Shown here: piece by piece, positions 21,661 to 32,497 of the stretch
How the letters are laid out: each line of letters begins with the position of its first letter
Numbering within the stretch: position 1 is the stretch's first letter
Source of the DNA: Azolla caroliniana
Lineage: Eukaryota; Polypodiophyta
NCBI GenBank assembly: GCA_043228905.1
Contig: JBHGNT010000013.1
Coordinates: forward strand, 1,612,001-1,676,000
Direction of reading: 5' to 3'
Length of the DNA: 64,000 nucleotides
Notes under the pieces: generated by a model
What the model was told of the DNA's origin: nothing
The model's database searches: none
What the model saw: the letters and a program-made list of their open reading frames with translations, nothing else
Made by a program: the position numbers and the translations under genes

Positions 21661-22822
21661 TGGGAAGATACAAAGAATCGCCCGTCCGTAGCCACCGACT
21701 CCTCGTGGTCGGCGGTCGTCTTCTTACCAATCGCGCAAGCCCCGCCTGGGCTTGTTTCTCCGATTCCCGGGGTTTCGGGCTGACACGCCCGAAACCGCTG
21801 GTCCCAATTATCCGGTTCCGCAATCTGTATCTCGGCCTCATCCATGGCCGTTCTATCTCCGCAAGTCGAGAGGGCATTTTGTTCCGCACCCTCTCCCGTG
21901 GTATCGTCGTACCGATCTTCTGCCGTCGCATGGGGCAAGTCCGTCTCCTTAGTCTCGGCTTGCGGCCTCCGTCTTTCCTCTTCCTCGAGCATCGCCTCGA
22001 GAGCTGCGTACGCCTCCGCAATCCTGGCCCCAACGCCGACCCTTGCCGACTCTCTCTGCCGTTCGGCCTCTTCCCGCTGTGATGGCACGCCGTCGCGTCC
22101 CTTCCTCTTAGCCTTCTCGGCTCGCTCTTTGTCTAGCCGTTGGCACACCCTTCCGACCTTCGACCAGTCCTCCGTAAGCCCATTCGCTCCATCATCGTCT
22201 TCGAGCTCAATCCCGATGGCCTCCCGTTCCGCTCGGTCGATCGACCTAACGAACAATAGGACCTTCGACCTTCGACCAGTCCTCCGTAAGCCCATTCGCT
22301 CCATCATCGTCTTCGAGCTCAATCCCGATGGCCTCCCGTTCCGCTCGGTCGATCGACCTAACGAACAATAGGACCTTGTCCACCCCCACCAAACCTTGTT
22401 CCCGCTCTGGGAGCCGAGCAAGCCGTCGCTTGAACTCTCGGAATGTCTTCGTCGCGCCCCGATGGGTCTTTGCCGATGCTACCCACTGGTCGAAGTCGTG
22501 CCGTCCCCGGCTCTTCCGCCGTCCTCCGTATGGCCTCCCACGAACTATGAGCCTCATGGAGCTCCTTTACTTTCGCATGCATCCGGACAGCTACGACCCG
22601 ATAGAAGAACTCTAGCCTCAACGCCTCGTCTACGCCACGCTCCTCCATTTCCGCGTTGTAGGCTTCCAAGTAAGATGGGACTTTGTCCCTGTTGAAACGA
22701 CCGACTCTTTCGACCACTCGCTCAACCGCTTGTTGCGCTGCTTCTCGCCTCATCACCACTCGTGCCGACTCCAACACCACTTCGGCCACCATCTCCGCAA
22801 GGTCGTCGTCTTCCGACTCCAT
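21615..22822 (-). pseudogene. Gag of element S, broken
   Basis: The N-terminal part (22822-22390) has QAVERVVERVGRFNRDKVPS and YLEAYNAEMEERGVDEALRL, which aligns with gag of N2 (QAVERVVERVSYFNGAEVQS). The C-terminal part (22370-21615) has DDDGANGLTEDWSKVGRVCQ and a glutamate-rich tail. Frames change between the halves around 22390-22560, and a tandem duplication disrupts the middle. Gag would form the virus-like particle; here no intact product is expected. Confidence 0.85.
22157..22374. repeat. Tandem duplication of about 106 bp in S gag
   Basis: The segment ending in ACGAACAATAGGACC occurs twice in a row (about 22157-22262 and 22263-22374). Both copies are nearly identical, so the event is later than the element itself. 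It repeats the EDDDGANGLTEDWSKV part of gag. Confidence 0.9.
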
Positions 22823-22837
22823 CCTCCCTTGCCGCCT

Positions 22838-22855
22838 TTCACATCGGGTTCACCA
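22838..22855 (-). other. Primer-binding site of S
   Basis: TGGTGAACCCGATGTGAA on the minus strand, one C-to-T change from the tRNA-Trp-type site of R, N1 and H; four bases from the LTR. Confidence 0.75.
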
Positions 22856-22859
22856 AATA

Positions 22860-23623
22860 TGTCGCGTTGTTACGCGCGTGCGTGGAGAAAGGCGGGACCA
22901 CGGGGGTCTTGGACTAGGGAGTGATGGAGCGTAGGAGGTCGTGCTTCACCGTTTCTGGGGCATCCCAGAAACATACCGGAAGCAACCGAAGGGAGAGAGA
23001 GAGAGAGAGCGTGCTTAACACCGACTCACGCACACACACGCACACACACCCACACACAGCCCAACCCGGCTCACGCCTTATGTACAGAAAACGCAGGAAA
23101 AGGGGAAGCACCCGACACCAACAGAGACGCGAATATACGTAGACAGACGCAAATGTATACATATATAAAGAAGAATACATTCCCGGCTTCGAGCCGGACT
23201 GAGGTAGGTTACAATAGTCATCTACTGCCAAGCCGCCGTCGGGGAGCTCTCAGCTCGTCGCGCCGAGCGGGGTCTTGAACAGGAGGCCGAACCAAAGCAA
23301 ACCCTAAGCAAACACGAAGGGGGAGAAGAAGGAGAAGAAGAAACCTAACTCTAAACCTAACGGTATACCCTCTAATGCAAAATGGGCAACCCTTTCACAA
23401 AGGGCGCTCCCTTCCTTTTATAGAACAAGGAGAGGGATGCGTTACAATGTGGGACAAATCCCGACTTACATGGGATCGTCTGTCCCGACTTGACTACTCT
23501 TCGGCGCCATAAAGGCGCCCTCGATATTCACACTAAATGTACACGGGTGCGTACACACGCTGCACCCCACTGATGTAGCCAATGTTTCCCGATTTCCGCC
23601 TCTGGCCGAAATTCTTCACGACA
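22860..23623 (-). repeat. 5' LTR of S
   Basis: 764 bp, TGTCGCGTT to CTTCACGACA, partner of 18815-19577. The conserved U5-side block lies at 22891-22920. Confidence 0.92.
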
Positions 23624-24114
23624 CCGTAAAGATCACCATTGGCTCCACGATCTTAGGGTTTACGCACCCTATCTCACCCAACGAGAAGGCGAAAGCCCTT
23701 CCGTGGCTTTCGATCATCCTTCTAAATCTTTCCTCCTCCCTAGACAATAGGAAGCCACCACCACCAATCCGGAGCTTCTATCGCATCTCGTCGATGACCC
23801 GGTGCCCTATGCCTCGTGGGTCCCGCACGCTAGGATCAACCGCTACCCATCCGATCCCAACTATCGTTAGGCAATGGGGCAGCCACAAGCTTCACCTTCT
23901 TGTCCACGGTCTTGTACTTTGTTTGCACCTTGACCGTCCTTGCTTCCTCAATCAACCATCCAAGCTCTTCGATGGCGATGTACATGTCAACTGAGTTGAT
24001 TGGAATTACCTTGTCTTCATTGAGGCCCGAAACAACTATCCTCTCCATCTCTCTAAGAGTGTCGTCGAATGAGACCACCTCCATGGCGCCGCTTATGGTG
24101 TCATCTTCCCCCAA
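23624..24114 (-). pseudogene. G1 pol: region upstream of reverse transcriptase
   Basis: Minus-strand translation shows AMEVVSFDDTLREME, VQTKYKTVDKKVKLVAAPLP and a short GGGGFLLS-type segment, all aligned with the N-terminal pol linker of R and G4. The CCGT at its left edge is the target duplication of S. On the right the homology stops at about 24114 in the equivalent of GVLGP of element R, where the ECM29 retrocopy begins. Confidence 0.85.
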
Positions 24115-25302
24115 TAAATTACATTATTTGAGATACCTTTTGTATCTCTAGTCTCTAGGCTTATCTCTATCACTTAAACTAGTAATTTCGTATCACTTAA
24201 ACTTGAAGCATAATAGTATGATGAGAGGATGAGTGACGACGGTGTGGGGGCCGAAGCAGATCATGAGGGAGGAGGAAATAGTCTAGATTTATTTCATTTT
24301 TAGTTGTACAGGAACTTCACTGTTGAACTTCGTTTGGAAACAACAATCTGGGTTGGCTATTCAACCAAGACTGGGAGAGCAGGATCTTCTATTTGAATCA
24401 AAGACCTATGAAGCAATGATCACTTTCCTTTTGAAATGTTACAAAGAGTTTGAGAAGTCATCCCTAGATGAACGTATTTTGTTGCTATTGGAACATACCA
24501 TGGCCTTAAATGGAATTGTTGATTTACATGTTAAGGCATCAAATGGACTCCTGGTTGTTGCCGCTTAGTCACCAAAGAAATTTGCAGAAATGTATGTTGG
24601 GAGAGTAAGCTAGTCGAGACAATTTGTTGGACATGTTGATACAAGTACATGAGAGATAATAGGAAGGCTTTTTGACAAGGTTTGAAGAAGCTCACGGTGC
24701 TGTATGTGCAACTGGATATATTCTGGTGCAATGTATGTCTGGCATGCCAACATTTCCAATTAACAAGATGAAAAACATACTATCAAGCTTGGTTCACTTG
24801 AGAACATCAGGAAACCCTCTCCTATCAGGAACTGTAGTGGAAGCATTTGGTCATATTGGTCTACGAGGCTGTTTACCTCTATTTTTTGATGGTGATGAAC
24901 ACTATATAGGTAGAGATTCTATCAGCAATAATGAGGTGATAGAAGGAAAACTAGTTTTAACATCTGTAATTCAGTTGTTCAATGATGTCATATCTTCAAA
25001 AGATTCAAAATCAGTTTAGAAAGCAATATTGCGTATGGGCATGCCATGGTGGCCCTGAAAAGATACTTTTGGAAGCAGCGCTGAATGTGATATTTGCATT
25101 GAGCAGGACTACGGTGGAGGAGGTGTTGTTGTAGGTGAAGCTATTTGTTTTATATGGGGTGGTCTTCATTAGCATTGCTTTGATGGACATGTAGGGAAAA
25201 TGTGGTGTGTTGCAATTTTCTTTGTAATACTAGACTTTTTTGTATTTGCCTTTGGCCACTTTATGTTAATACCAATGGAGGCTATTTTTATGGAAAAAAA
25301 AA
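24115..25302 (+). pseudogene. ECM29: Partial retrocopy of ECM29-like proteasome adaptor
   Basis: Plus-strand pieces in shifting frames give a HEAT-repeat protein that I recognise as plant ECM29, the adaptor of the 26S proteasome: LEHTMALNGIVDLHVKASNG (about 24495-24550), RFEEAHGAVCATGYILVQCM (24681-24740), LSGTVVEAFGHIGLRGCLPL (24820-24890), then KILLEAALNVIFALSRTTVE and VGEAICFIWGGL across a stop (25050-25170). The pieces run on without introns, and A9 (25294-25302) sits exactly where gypsy homology resumes, so a retroposed mRNA fragment is likely. Stops and frameshifts rule out function. I see no clean target duplication. Identification is from memory of the family. Confidence 0.7.
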
Positions 25303-25963
25303 CTACTAATTTTACAAGCTCCATTTTCGGAGAACCAAAAATGTTTCCTAGTACATTTAATAGTTCTACAAGGGTTTAGGTTCTTAGTTTGCCTCGGGCT
25401 ATTGCGGCCCCACTCTTTAATAGACCACATCAAAAATCCTCTCGGCTCTCCCCTTTCAGGGAGGCTCGATTGTGCTCATGGTTGGGTCTCACCGTAAGGA
25501 ATTAGACCGAATGCTTCCCATCTTGGCTCTTGACCCTACATATGCGACTCGTTGTCTAGCAACTTCGCCTCCATGCGAGCCGCCGTGATGTATGGTTCAC
25601 CCAAGATGACCGGGTGCGAGGACGTCTCTTGAACAAAGAAATGTTGATCTATTTCTACGTTCCCCACCTTCACACGTACATTCGGGCAAGCCCCGTATAG
25701 CTCCTTAGTTGCTCGGGTCGCCGCTCTAATCTTCCACCTGTGCTTCGTGTTGATCGGCCACTTTCCCTTTTCATAAAAGTCCATGGACATAAGGTTGATC
25801 TCAGAGCCATGGTCGATCAATGCTACAACTGGCTCTTTTACATCTCCGACCTGTACCGGTCTCTCCGTTGACACTCTCGCCCAATGTGGCCTCGTGTAGT
25901 GACTGCCCACATAGTCTTCGTCTTCCTTGGGAACCTCAGTTGACAATGCATTTATAATCGTGG
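25303..25963 (-). pseudogene. G1 protease and pro-pol junction
   Basis: The 25536-25979 ORF (minus) encodes an aspartic protease domain with VVALIDHGSEINLMS, FFVQETSSHPVILGEPYITA and an AARMEAKLLDN end. The canonical D-S/T-G is DHG here. The 0-frame stop falls at 25429-25431 directly after a run giving GGATTTTT, and pol homology continues in the -1 frame, ending near 25303. The 3' LTR of G2 cuts the ORF at 25964. The upstream gag is outside the window. Confidence 0.85.
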
Positions 25964-26701
25964 TGTCGTGTTGTTTCACTTACGCGAGAGAAACTAAGGC
26001 GGGACCGCAGGGGCCTTGGACCGAGGAGTGCAAGAGATCAAGGGGGGGTGGGGGGGGAGAGAGAGCGAGCGTCGAGCCGGCGAAAGCCTGCTTCCAGCAA
26101 GTGGCGCTTACCGTTCGAATGAATCATGACCACGTGTACAGAACGAACAGAGATGCGCACCCATCAGACAGTGAAAGGGAAACACGCAGAAAAGCACAGA
26201 GAGACAGCAAACAGGAGAATTGATTCCAACAATAAGGATTACATCTTTGCAAGATTACAACCGGCGAGCCGGCAACAGACCCACTCACACTCTCACACAC
26301 ATAGTGGAGCCCTTGCCGTAAGCACTCGGGCTTTCCTCAAAGTAGAGGCAACCGACCAAGAACCTGTAGAGAGCAATGATAGAGGAGGAGAAAGCTTGGT
26401 TCCTAGTCCAACAACAGTCCGTCCTCGCCAAAATGCGATACCTGTTTCAGCCTTCTCCCGTCTCTTTTATAGGCCGCTGGGGAGGGCCGTCACATCCTGA
26501 ATACACCATCTTTATTCTCTATCCCTTCGGACAGAGATACACATCGATTTCCTAGCTACTAAATGTGCACTACCTAGTATATTTACATCAGCCGACCTAT
26601 TCCTAATTATGTACAATTTATCAATCCTTGTGCCCGCGCGTAAGGGCCGGTTCATGCACCTTTTACACTGATGCCGCCTAGGGCCGGTTTTCTTAACGAC
26701 A
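25964..26701 (-). mobile_element. 3' LTR of gypsy G2
   Basis: 738 bp from TGTCGTGTTG to CTTAACGACA, with polypurine tract (TTGGTGGGGGTGGA, minus) at 26702-26715. The conserved U5-side block is at 25998-26028. TATA-type ctataaaagag (minus) lies near 26465. A G-run and GA-rich stretch occur at 26041-26070. The left flank is GTGG (25960-25963). Confidence 0.88.
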
Positions 26702-29700
26702 TCCACCCCCACCAAACCGCGCATCCACTAGTATGCGCCAGAGAAGGACAAATGCCGGATAAAACCAGCTCGTGTTCACCCGTCACTCTCCGAATCTCCA
26801 TCCGCTTCGGTCTGGTCGTCGTCTACGGCCCCCAGGTCCGGTTTGTCCTCGTGCCGCTTCTTGAATGCCTTAATCCTATTCCCCGCCACCGGCACAACTA
26901 TCCTTGTTCGATCAAGCTCCGCGAGATGGTAGGTGCCGTTGTCGTTTGTGCTTGGTACGGCATAAGGCCCGAACCACTCACGAACTTGCGCATTGCCTTG
27001 TGTTGGTTTTCGAGGCTATTGTCATAAACCAATACCTATTCGTCTTCCGCGATCTTCTTCGGTCGTAGCCGGTGAGTCCGATCGAACTGGCCTTTATTCC
27101 TTGCCCTCGCTGCATGCAACTTTGCCTTTGCCCGTTCCATGTCCTCCGGTCTTCGTTCAAGCTGCCGAATCCGCGCAGCCAGTAGCTCTTCCCGACTCAT
27201 CTCGTCTCTCTAGTCCACTGCTGCCCACGAGGAGATCGTTCACTCTACTGGCATGATCAGCTTCTGCCCATACATCAGCTCTGCAGGCATGAACTTGGTT
27301 ACTGAACTATGCGTAGTTCGGTCCACCCACAATGCGTAAGGTAGGAGCCACGACCAATTCTCGACTTGTCCTTCGCAAGCCCGTACTAACGCCTTCACAA
27401 TCGGCCCATGCCCGCGCTCTACCTTCCCGTTCGCCTCCGGATTGTACGCCGTAGTGAAGGAAAGCTTAACCCCTAGCCGACTGAACAGTCGGTGGCTTCC
27501 TGCGCATCCAACTCCCGCAGTCAGCCATGATCTTTTCCATGCACCCGTACCGGGACACCACTTCCTCAATTAGGAACTGGCACACGGTTGCAGTCGTCTT
27601 GTTCGGGAATGCCCGAACCTCCACTTGGTTTGTCAAATCCTCTCTTGCCAGCACCAAGTACCGCATATGCCCTACCCCCATCGGCATCGTCACCAAGTCC
27701 ACCATCCACTTGAAGTGGACGGTCGACAGGTAAGTCGGGTGTAGCTCGTCCCGATATCGAACTACGGAATGCATCTGGTAGCTCTCACAAGTCGTTGCGA
27801 ACCGATGAACGTCCCGGTACAATCCCAACCACCAATACTTCTCCTTCAGCTTTTAGAATGTGGCCCAGGTCCCGCGATGTCCGGCCCATGGACTCTCGTG
27901 ATACGCCGTTAGCAACGCCTCCTGCTCTTCCTTCTTTGCCACTACCCGGAGTGGGACGCCACCTCGCTTCTTCGGGTGTTTCCATATGCGTCTATCTTGT
28001 AGGAAGAACCAGTATGCTTTATTCCTGATCCGGTTAGCCTCTTCTCTCGTCCACGCCGCGTTCGACATCATCGTCTTTAGGAACCCACCGATCTGGAGCC
28101 ACTCCCCGTCGTACTCGCCCTCGTCAAACTCATTAAGCGCCGGAGTGCTCCCTTCCCTTGTCGTCACGTAAGCCGACTCGAAGAAGTCCACACAGACTTC
28201 CTCGTCCTCCGAAACCATGCCGTCTTCATCATCAAACCGCGCCCTCGAAAGCATGTCGGCCATGGCGTGGTCCTTCCTGGAGATGTGCCGTATCTCCGGA
28301 TTCAGGGACTTAATGTATGCGATCCACTTGAGCATCGCCAGGTCTGGCGTTGTGCATCCGGAAACCATTCCAAGGATCGGTGCAGTCCGTCTCGATTATT
28401 ACCTCCGTCCCGATCAAGTAGTGTTCGTCGACCTTGACCGACGAAACGATACCCCAGAGTTCGCGTTTAACCTGGGTGTATCCTCGTTGTCGCTCGCTAA
28501 GTACTATTGCTCTGAACCGGATAGGGAACCTCGTGCCATTCTCGTGCTCCTGGTTGATCACCCATCCTATCTTGGTCGGGATCGTGTCTACGGTCACGTA
28601 AATCGGAACCTCCTTACCGTAAACCGCTTTCCGGAGTGCCGGTGCCGCGGTACGCACTTCTTTCAATCTCCGGACTGATTCCGTATCTTCCCCGCTCCAC
28701 TCGAACTTGCACCCTTTCTTCAACAACCCGTAGAGTGGCTCCGCAACGTGTGCGTAGTGAGGAATCCAGATGTGGTAGAACGCGCACGCACCCAAGAACC
28801 TCCGGACTTTTGTAACCGACTCGCAGTCTTCCTTCATTGAGGAGATGGCCTCGATCTTTGCTGGGGATAGTTTCCGGCCATAAGGCCCGCACATGTGACC
28901 GACGACCATGATCTTTGACTGCCCGAAAGACGATTTCTCTCCAGAGAAGGTGAGCCGCATGCCCTGCAGCCTTTGTAGCACCTTCTCTTAGTCACCGATG
29001 TGGTCCGCAACGAATTTTCGGCAACCGTTCGGTCCAACCAATTCGCCCATATCTTCCACCGGACACCCTTTGATTGGGATGTCGTCCAAGAACGGCATGG
29101 TGATGTCCAGGATGAAATCCCTCAACACTTTGTTCATTGCATTCACCATGTGCGCCACCGAGTTGGTCCCTCCTTGCGGAAGGGTACACATCCACACTAG
29201 ACCAAGAGGAGTCCACATCTTCGTAATGTTCCTGCTCTCTACGGCTAGTTGGAATTGGTTGTACCCCGAGTACAAATCCCTAACCGAATAAATCAACCTT
29301 TCGACGAAGGCCTCAACGAACTCGTCAATGGTCGGCCCGACTCCAACATTCCAAATGGTCACCTTGTTGATTGGCTGCAGGTCCTGAATAAAGCGCAACG
29401 TGCCGTTCTTCTTCGGCACGGTAAACCACCGATTCGAATATGGGGTACTCGACGGCTCGAGGATGCCCACCTCCACCTTCTGTTTCTGTAGCTCCATCAA
29501 CTTTGGGATGTGAGCTCTCGGTACCGTGAAGATAACCATTGGTTCAATGATCGTCGGGTCTACGCACCTGTTCTCCTCTGGTGAGAATGCGAAGGCCTTC
29601 CCGTGCCTCCCGGGCATTCTCTGAAACCGTTCCTCCTCTGTGGGTAGTATAAAGCCACCCCCAACGATCTCGAGCTCCTGTAGCGTTTTGTAGGTGAACT

Positions 29701-29702
29701 GG
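26702..29702 (-). pseudogene. G2 pol: integrase, RNase H, reverse transcriptase
   Basis: Reading right to left: RT (EPSSTPYSNRWFTVPKKNG near 29440; FLDDIPIKGC near 29060), RNase H (VDTIPTKIGWV near 28580, TEVIIETDC near 28400), integrase zinc region (SPWAGHRGTWATF near 27880), core (HFKWMVDLVTMPMG near 27690; TAYNPEANGKVERGHGP near 27420) and the MSREELLA segment near 27190. Several frameshifts break the ORF, for example at 27500-27570 and 28380. The left end overlaps the polypurine tract. H interrupts the part upstream of RT at 29703. Confidence 0.9.
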
Positions 29703-30377
29703 TGTTGCGAAGATTCACGCGTGCATGTGCTACTCGAGCGACCACCGGGGTCTTGGACTAGGGAGGACGTTCGCGGAATTATCGAAGAGATGACGATCAA
29801 TGTAAGATTGGATGGAATTTGTTCACTTGAGAAGAAGAAAGATTGTACAATTGAGAAGTAGAAAAATATGAAGAAGATAAAGACGAATATAATTATGTTG
29901 ATGATAGTGGTGTTGGTGATATCACATATTGAGCCCCCCCTACACAAGCCCCACTTTAGGCTTTTATAGGTCTCTCCATGAAAAAACCATGGGCTAAACC
30001 CACGGCTAAAACCATGGACTGAAACCATGGGCTAAAACCACGGACTGAAACCATGGGCTGAAACCATGGGCTGAAACCATGGGCTAAACTATGGTTTTGT
30101 GCCCACGGTTTTTATATGTTTGCTTCCTACGAAATATTGAATATGAAAAGAAAATATACAAAATCTAAAGCACTTAGTAGTGGCTTTAGTGGTAAGTTAA
30201 TTCGTCTCTTATCATGGAGGTGCAAGGTTCAAGCCTTGCTTGCACCCCTTTGTGTGGACTCAAAGGTTACTAGGCTTTAGTCTTATTTTATGTACAAATG
30301 TTCGAGTGCTCATTACACTTTCTCAATTTTGTTTGTTCCACACAATTTTCACACCGTTGCCGAAAATCTTCACGACA
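29703..30377 (-). repeat. 3' LTR of H
   Basis: 675 bp, longer than its partner (611 bp) because a 13-bp unit around CTGAAACCATGGG is expanded at 29984-30100. A tRNA-like module has an A-box-like TAGTGGTAAG at 30187-30197 and a B-box-like GGTTCAAGCCT at 30226-30236. Polypurine tract at 30378-30391. Confidence 0.9.
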
Positions 30378-30449
30378 TCCACCCCCACCAAACCGCACAT
30401 CCTCTGGTACGTGCCAAGAAGAGAGCGTGCGAGATTTCGGCTACTGTGA

Positions 30450-31385
30450 TCAATCAGATTCTTCCACGTCCTCATTCACATCCGTCCTATTATCTTCATC
30501 GTCAAGGTGATCGAGGTCAGCATAAATATTTACTCTTTTCCATGCAATGGGTACAACCAACCTTGATTCGTCTAGCTCCGCAAGGTGGTATGTGGCATTA
30601 TCGTTGGCACTTGTCACCACATACGGTCCGAACCATCTTCTTGCGAACTTTCTTGTTGTACTGTGTTGATTGTCAAGGCTGCTGGTTCGCGCGAAGGCTG
30701 CTCCATTATCGAACACCTTGGTCTCAATCTGGGATGAGGTGATATATGGTTGACCCAAGATGACAGGATGCGAAGTCGATTCTTGCACGAAGAAGTGTTG
30801 ATCCATTTCCACATCCCCAATCATGACTTTAACATTGGGACAAGCTCCGTACAAGTCCTCCGTGGCCTTCGTTGCCGCTCGAATCTTCCATCCGTGGTTT
30901 GTATTAATCAACCATCTTCCCTTTTTGTAGACCTTAGTCGACATGAGGTTAATCTCCGAACCATGGTCAATCAAAGCTACCATGGTCTCTTTCTTCTCCC
31001 TGATCTTCACCGGCGTCTCCGTTGTCGCTCTTGCCCAATGAGGCCAAGAGTAATGGCTGTCTCCCATCACTTCTTCTTCTCTCTCCTCTTCCGATTTTTC
31101 CATAGTTATGGCACTTGTTTTCACCTCCTCTTCATCCACTTGTTGCCTCTTCCGCTTAATGAAGTCCACGATAGTATCGTGAAACTCCTTTGCGATCCCA
31201 AGTAGCTCTCTCAAAGTAAGGTAGACATGACTGTCTAAAACCTTCTCCTCAAGGACCTTCCGCAAGTTGATTGTTTGTTCTATGTCCGACCATAGCTTGT
31301 AAGTCGGTGCCGCTCGTTCTTTTCCTTTCTTCACAGATTCATCGACTTCTATCCGAGAAGGTTGGCTCAATCCACCGGGCTTCAT
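30450..31385 (-). pseudogene. H chimeric ORF: protease fused to integrase end (311 aa)
   Basis: The N-terminal two thirds carry the gag-pro linker (LRKVLEEKVLDSHVYLTLRE) and aspartic protease (MVALIDHGSEINLMS, FFVQESTSHPVILGQPYITS). At about residue 230 the frame runs straight into SLDNQHSTTRKFARRWFGPY, the GPY/F module of the integrase C-terminus. Compared with R, about 3.2 kb covering the protease end, RT, RNase H and integrase core is gone, and the junction stays in frame. The ORF is open, but as a gene product it would be a deletion derivative without enzyme activity. Confidence 0.85.
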
Positions 31386-31849
31386 GCTTGTTTCTCCTAT
31401 CTCTTTTCGTGGCGTAGGTTGGGCTTGTCCTTCTTTCCCTGCATTCCTCGTATTGTGACGCTTTGATGTTCCATCTTCTTCACCGGTTCTTTTCCTCTTC
31501 TCTTCGACAAGAGCTTCCTAGTTGTCACGCACAACCTCCACAAAGCTCGTATTATCGTCGACTGGATCTGACCATCCGGTAACTCATTGCACATTTCGAT
31601 CAACAAGTTGTAGATCCTTCAAATCGATTTCTCCTTTCTTTTCACACTCAAATACCGTTGGCCAAAACCCAACTCCCAACTTGATCGTCTTTAGATTCTC
31701 TCTTCCAACTCGTATTCCGGCCGATGCGGCATAGTGCATGGCTTCTACATGCCTTGCATCTTCCTCTTCCACAATCTTTTTCAGCCCACCTCTTCCGAAG
31801 TTCACTCGTAGTGGCTTCCGGGTCTCCCTCGAATGAATCATGTTGCCGT
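31386..31849 (-). pseudogene. H gag, C-terminal part
   Basis: The 31584-31841 piece (HVEAMHYAASAGIRVGRENL, VGFWPTVFE) aligns with the gag end of R (HAETVHYSASAGIRVGG). A TGA follows NVQ near 31584, and the same frame continues as VTGWSDPV and a broken EALVEEKR linker. R inserted at 31850 inside the preceding VVYLDGN segment. Confidence 0.8.
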
Positions 31850-32497
31850 TGTCGCATTACTACGCGCGTGCGTGGAGAAACGAGGCGGGACCACCGGGAT
31901 CTTGAACCGAAGAGCAGGTGATAGGAGGGGAAAGAGAAAGAGAGAGACGACCGGTTACGTCTGAGCAAAGAAACACAGGGACACGGCCCGTCAACGCAGA
32001 AAACACGAATGGACACAGAGACAGAGAGACACGATGTTTGTATATTAACAAATGACACAGAAAAACAGAGCACGCGAGCAGTTACAACCAAACAGGCCGG
32101 CGAATAGATGCCGATGCCTGCTCGTCTGCGCACGAAAGGGGATAGGATGGAGGTAGTGCCGGAAGCACACAGGCGTTCCTCGAAGCAGCGCGAGCCTCCC
32201 GAAATCTTGCAGAGAAGAGCGATGGAGAATGAACAGAGGAGAAGCGTTCGGTTATGGTCCGACAGCACTTCGTCCTCCTCAATGCGCGATCCCTTTCTCC
32301 CCGCGCCTCCCTCTCTTTTATAGCTTCAAGAAGGGAGCCGCTTCCCTCATTAACTTCCTACCTACCGAATCTAACTACCTAGGATATATCTTTGTACCTA
32401 ATCCTTTATTATATACATTAGAGGGCGCGCACGTGTGAAGAGCCGGTTCGCGCGCGCTATACACCGATTGCGCTAAGGGACGGTTTTCTTCACGACA
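31850..32497 (-). repeat. 3' LTR of R
   Basis: 648 bp, TGTCGCATT to CTTCACGACA. TATA-type ctataaaagag (minus) near 32317. Conserved U5-side block at 31884-31914, here more diverged (CTTGAACCGA). Polypurine tract TAGGTGGGGGCGGA (minus) at 32498-32511. Confidence 0.93.

Larger units (their letters stand above)
18815..23623 (-). mobile_element. S, non-autonomous gag-only LTR element
   Basis: A 4.8-kb element with a 3' LTR (18815-19577), a polypurine tract (TAGGTGGGGGCGGA, minus strand, 19578-19591), a primer site (22838-22855, one mismatch to the tRNA-Trp type) and a 5' LTR (22860-23623). The flanks are CCAT (18811-18814) and CCGT (23624-23627), a 4-bp duplication with one transition. Its 3.3-kb interior holds gag and a GC-rich tandem-repeat region but no protease, RT, RNase H or integrase, so pol proteins must come from elsewhere. 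It interrupts G1 just upstream of RT. Confidence 0.9.

Noticed and set aside
19444-22371. Long plus-strand ORFs in element S (up to about 240 codons)
   Set aside because: They are antisense to gag and to the repeat domain in a GC-rich stretch and show no domain; GC-driven lack of stops explains them.
24323-25019. Functional host gene
   Set aside because: The ECM29-like pieces lie in different frames with stops between them and lack both protein ends.
28988-30028. 346-aa protein spanning 28988-30028
   Set aside because: It joins RT of G2 with sequence of the H LTR by chance read-through across an insertion edge.
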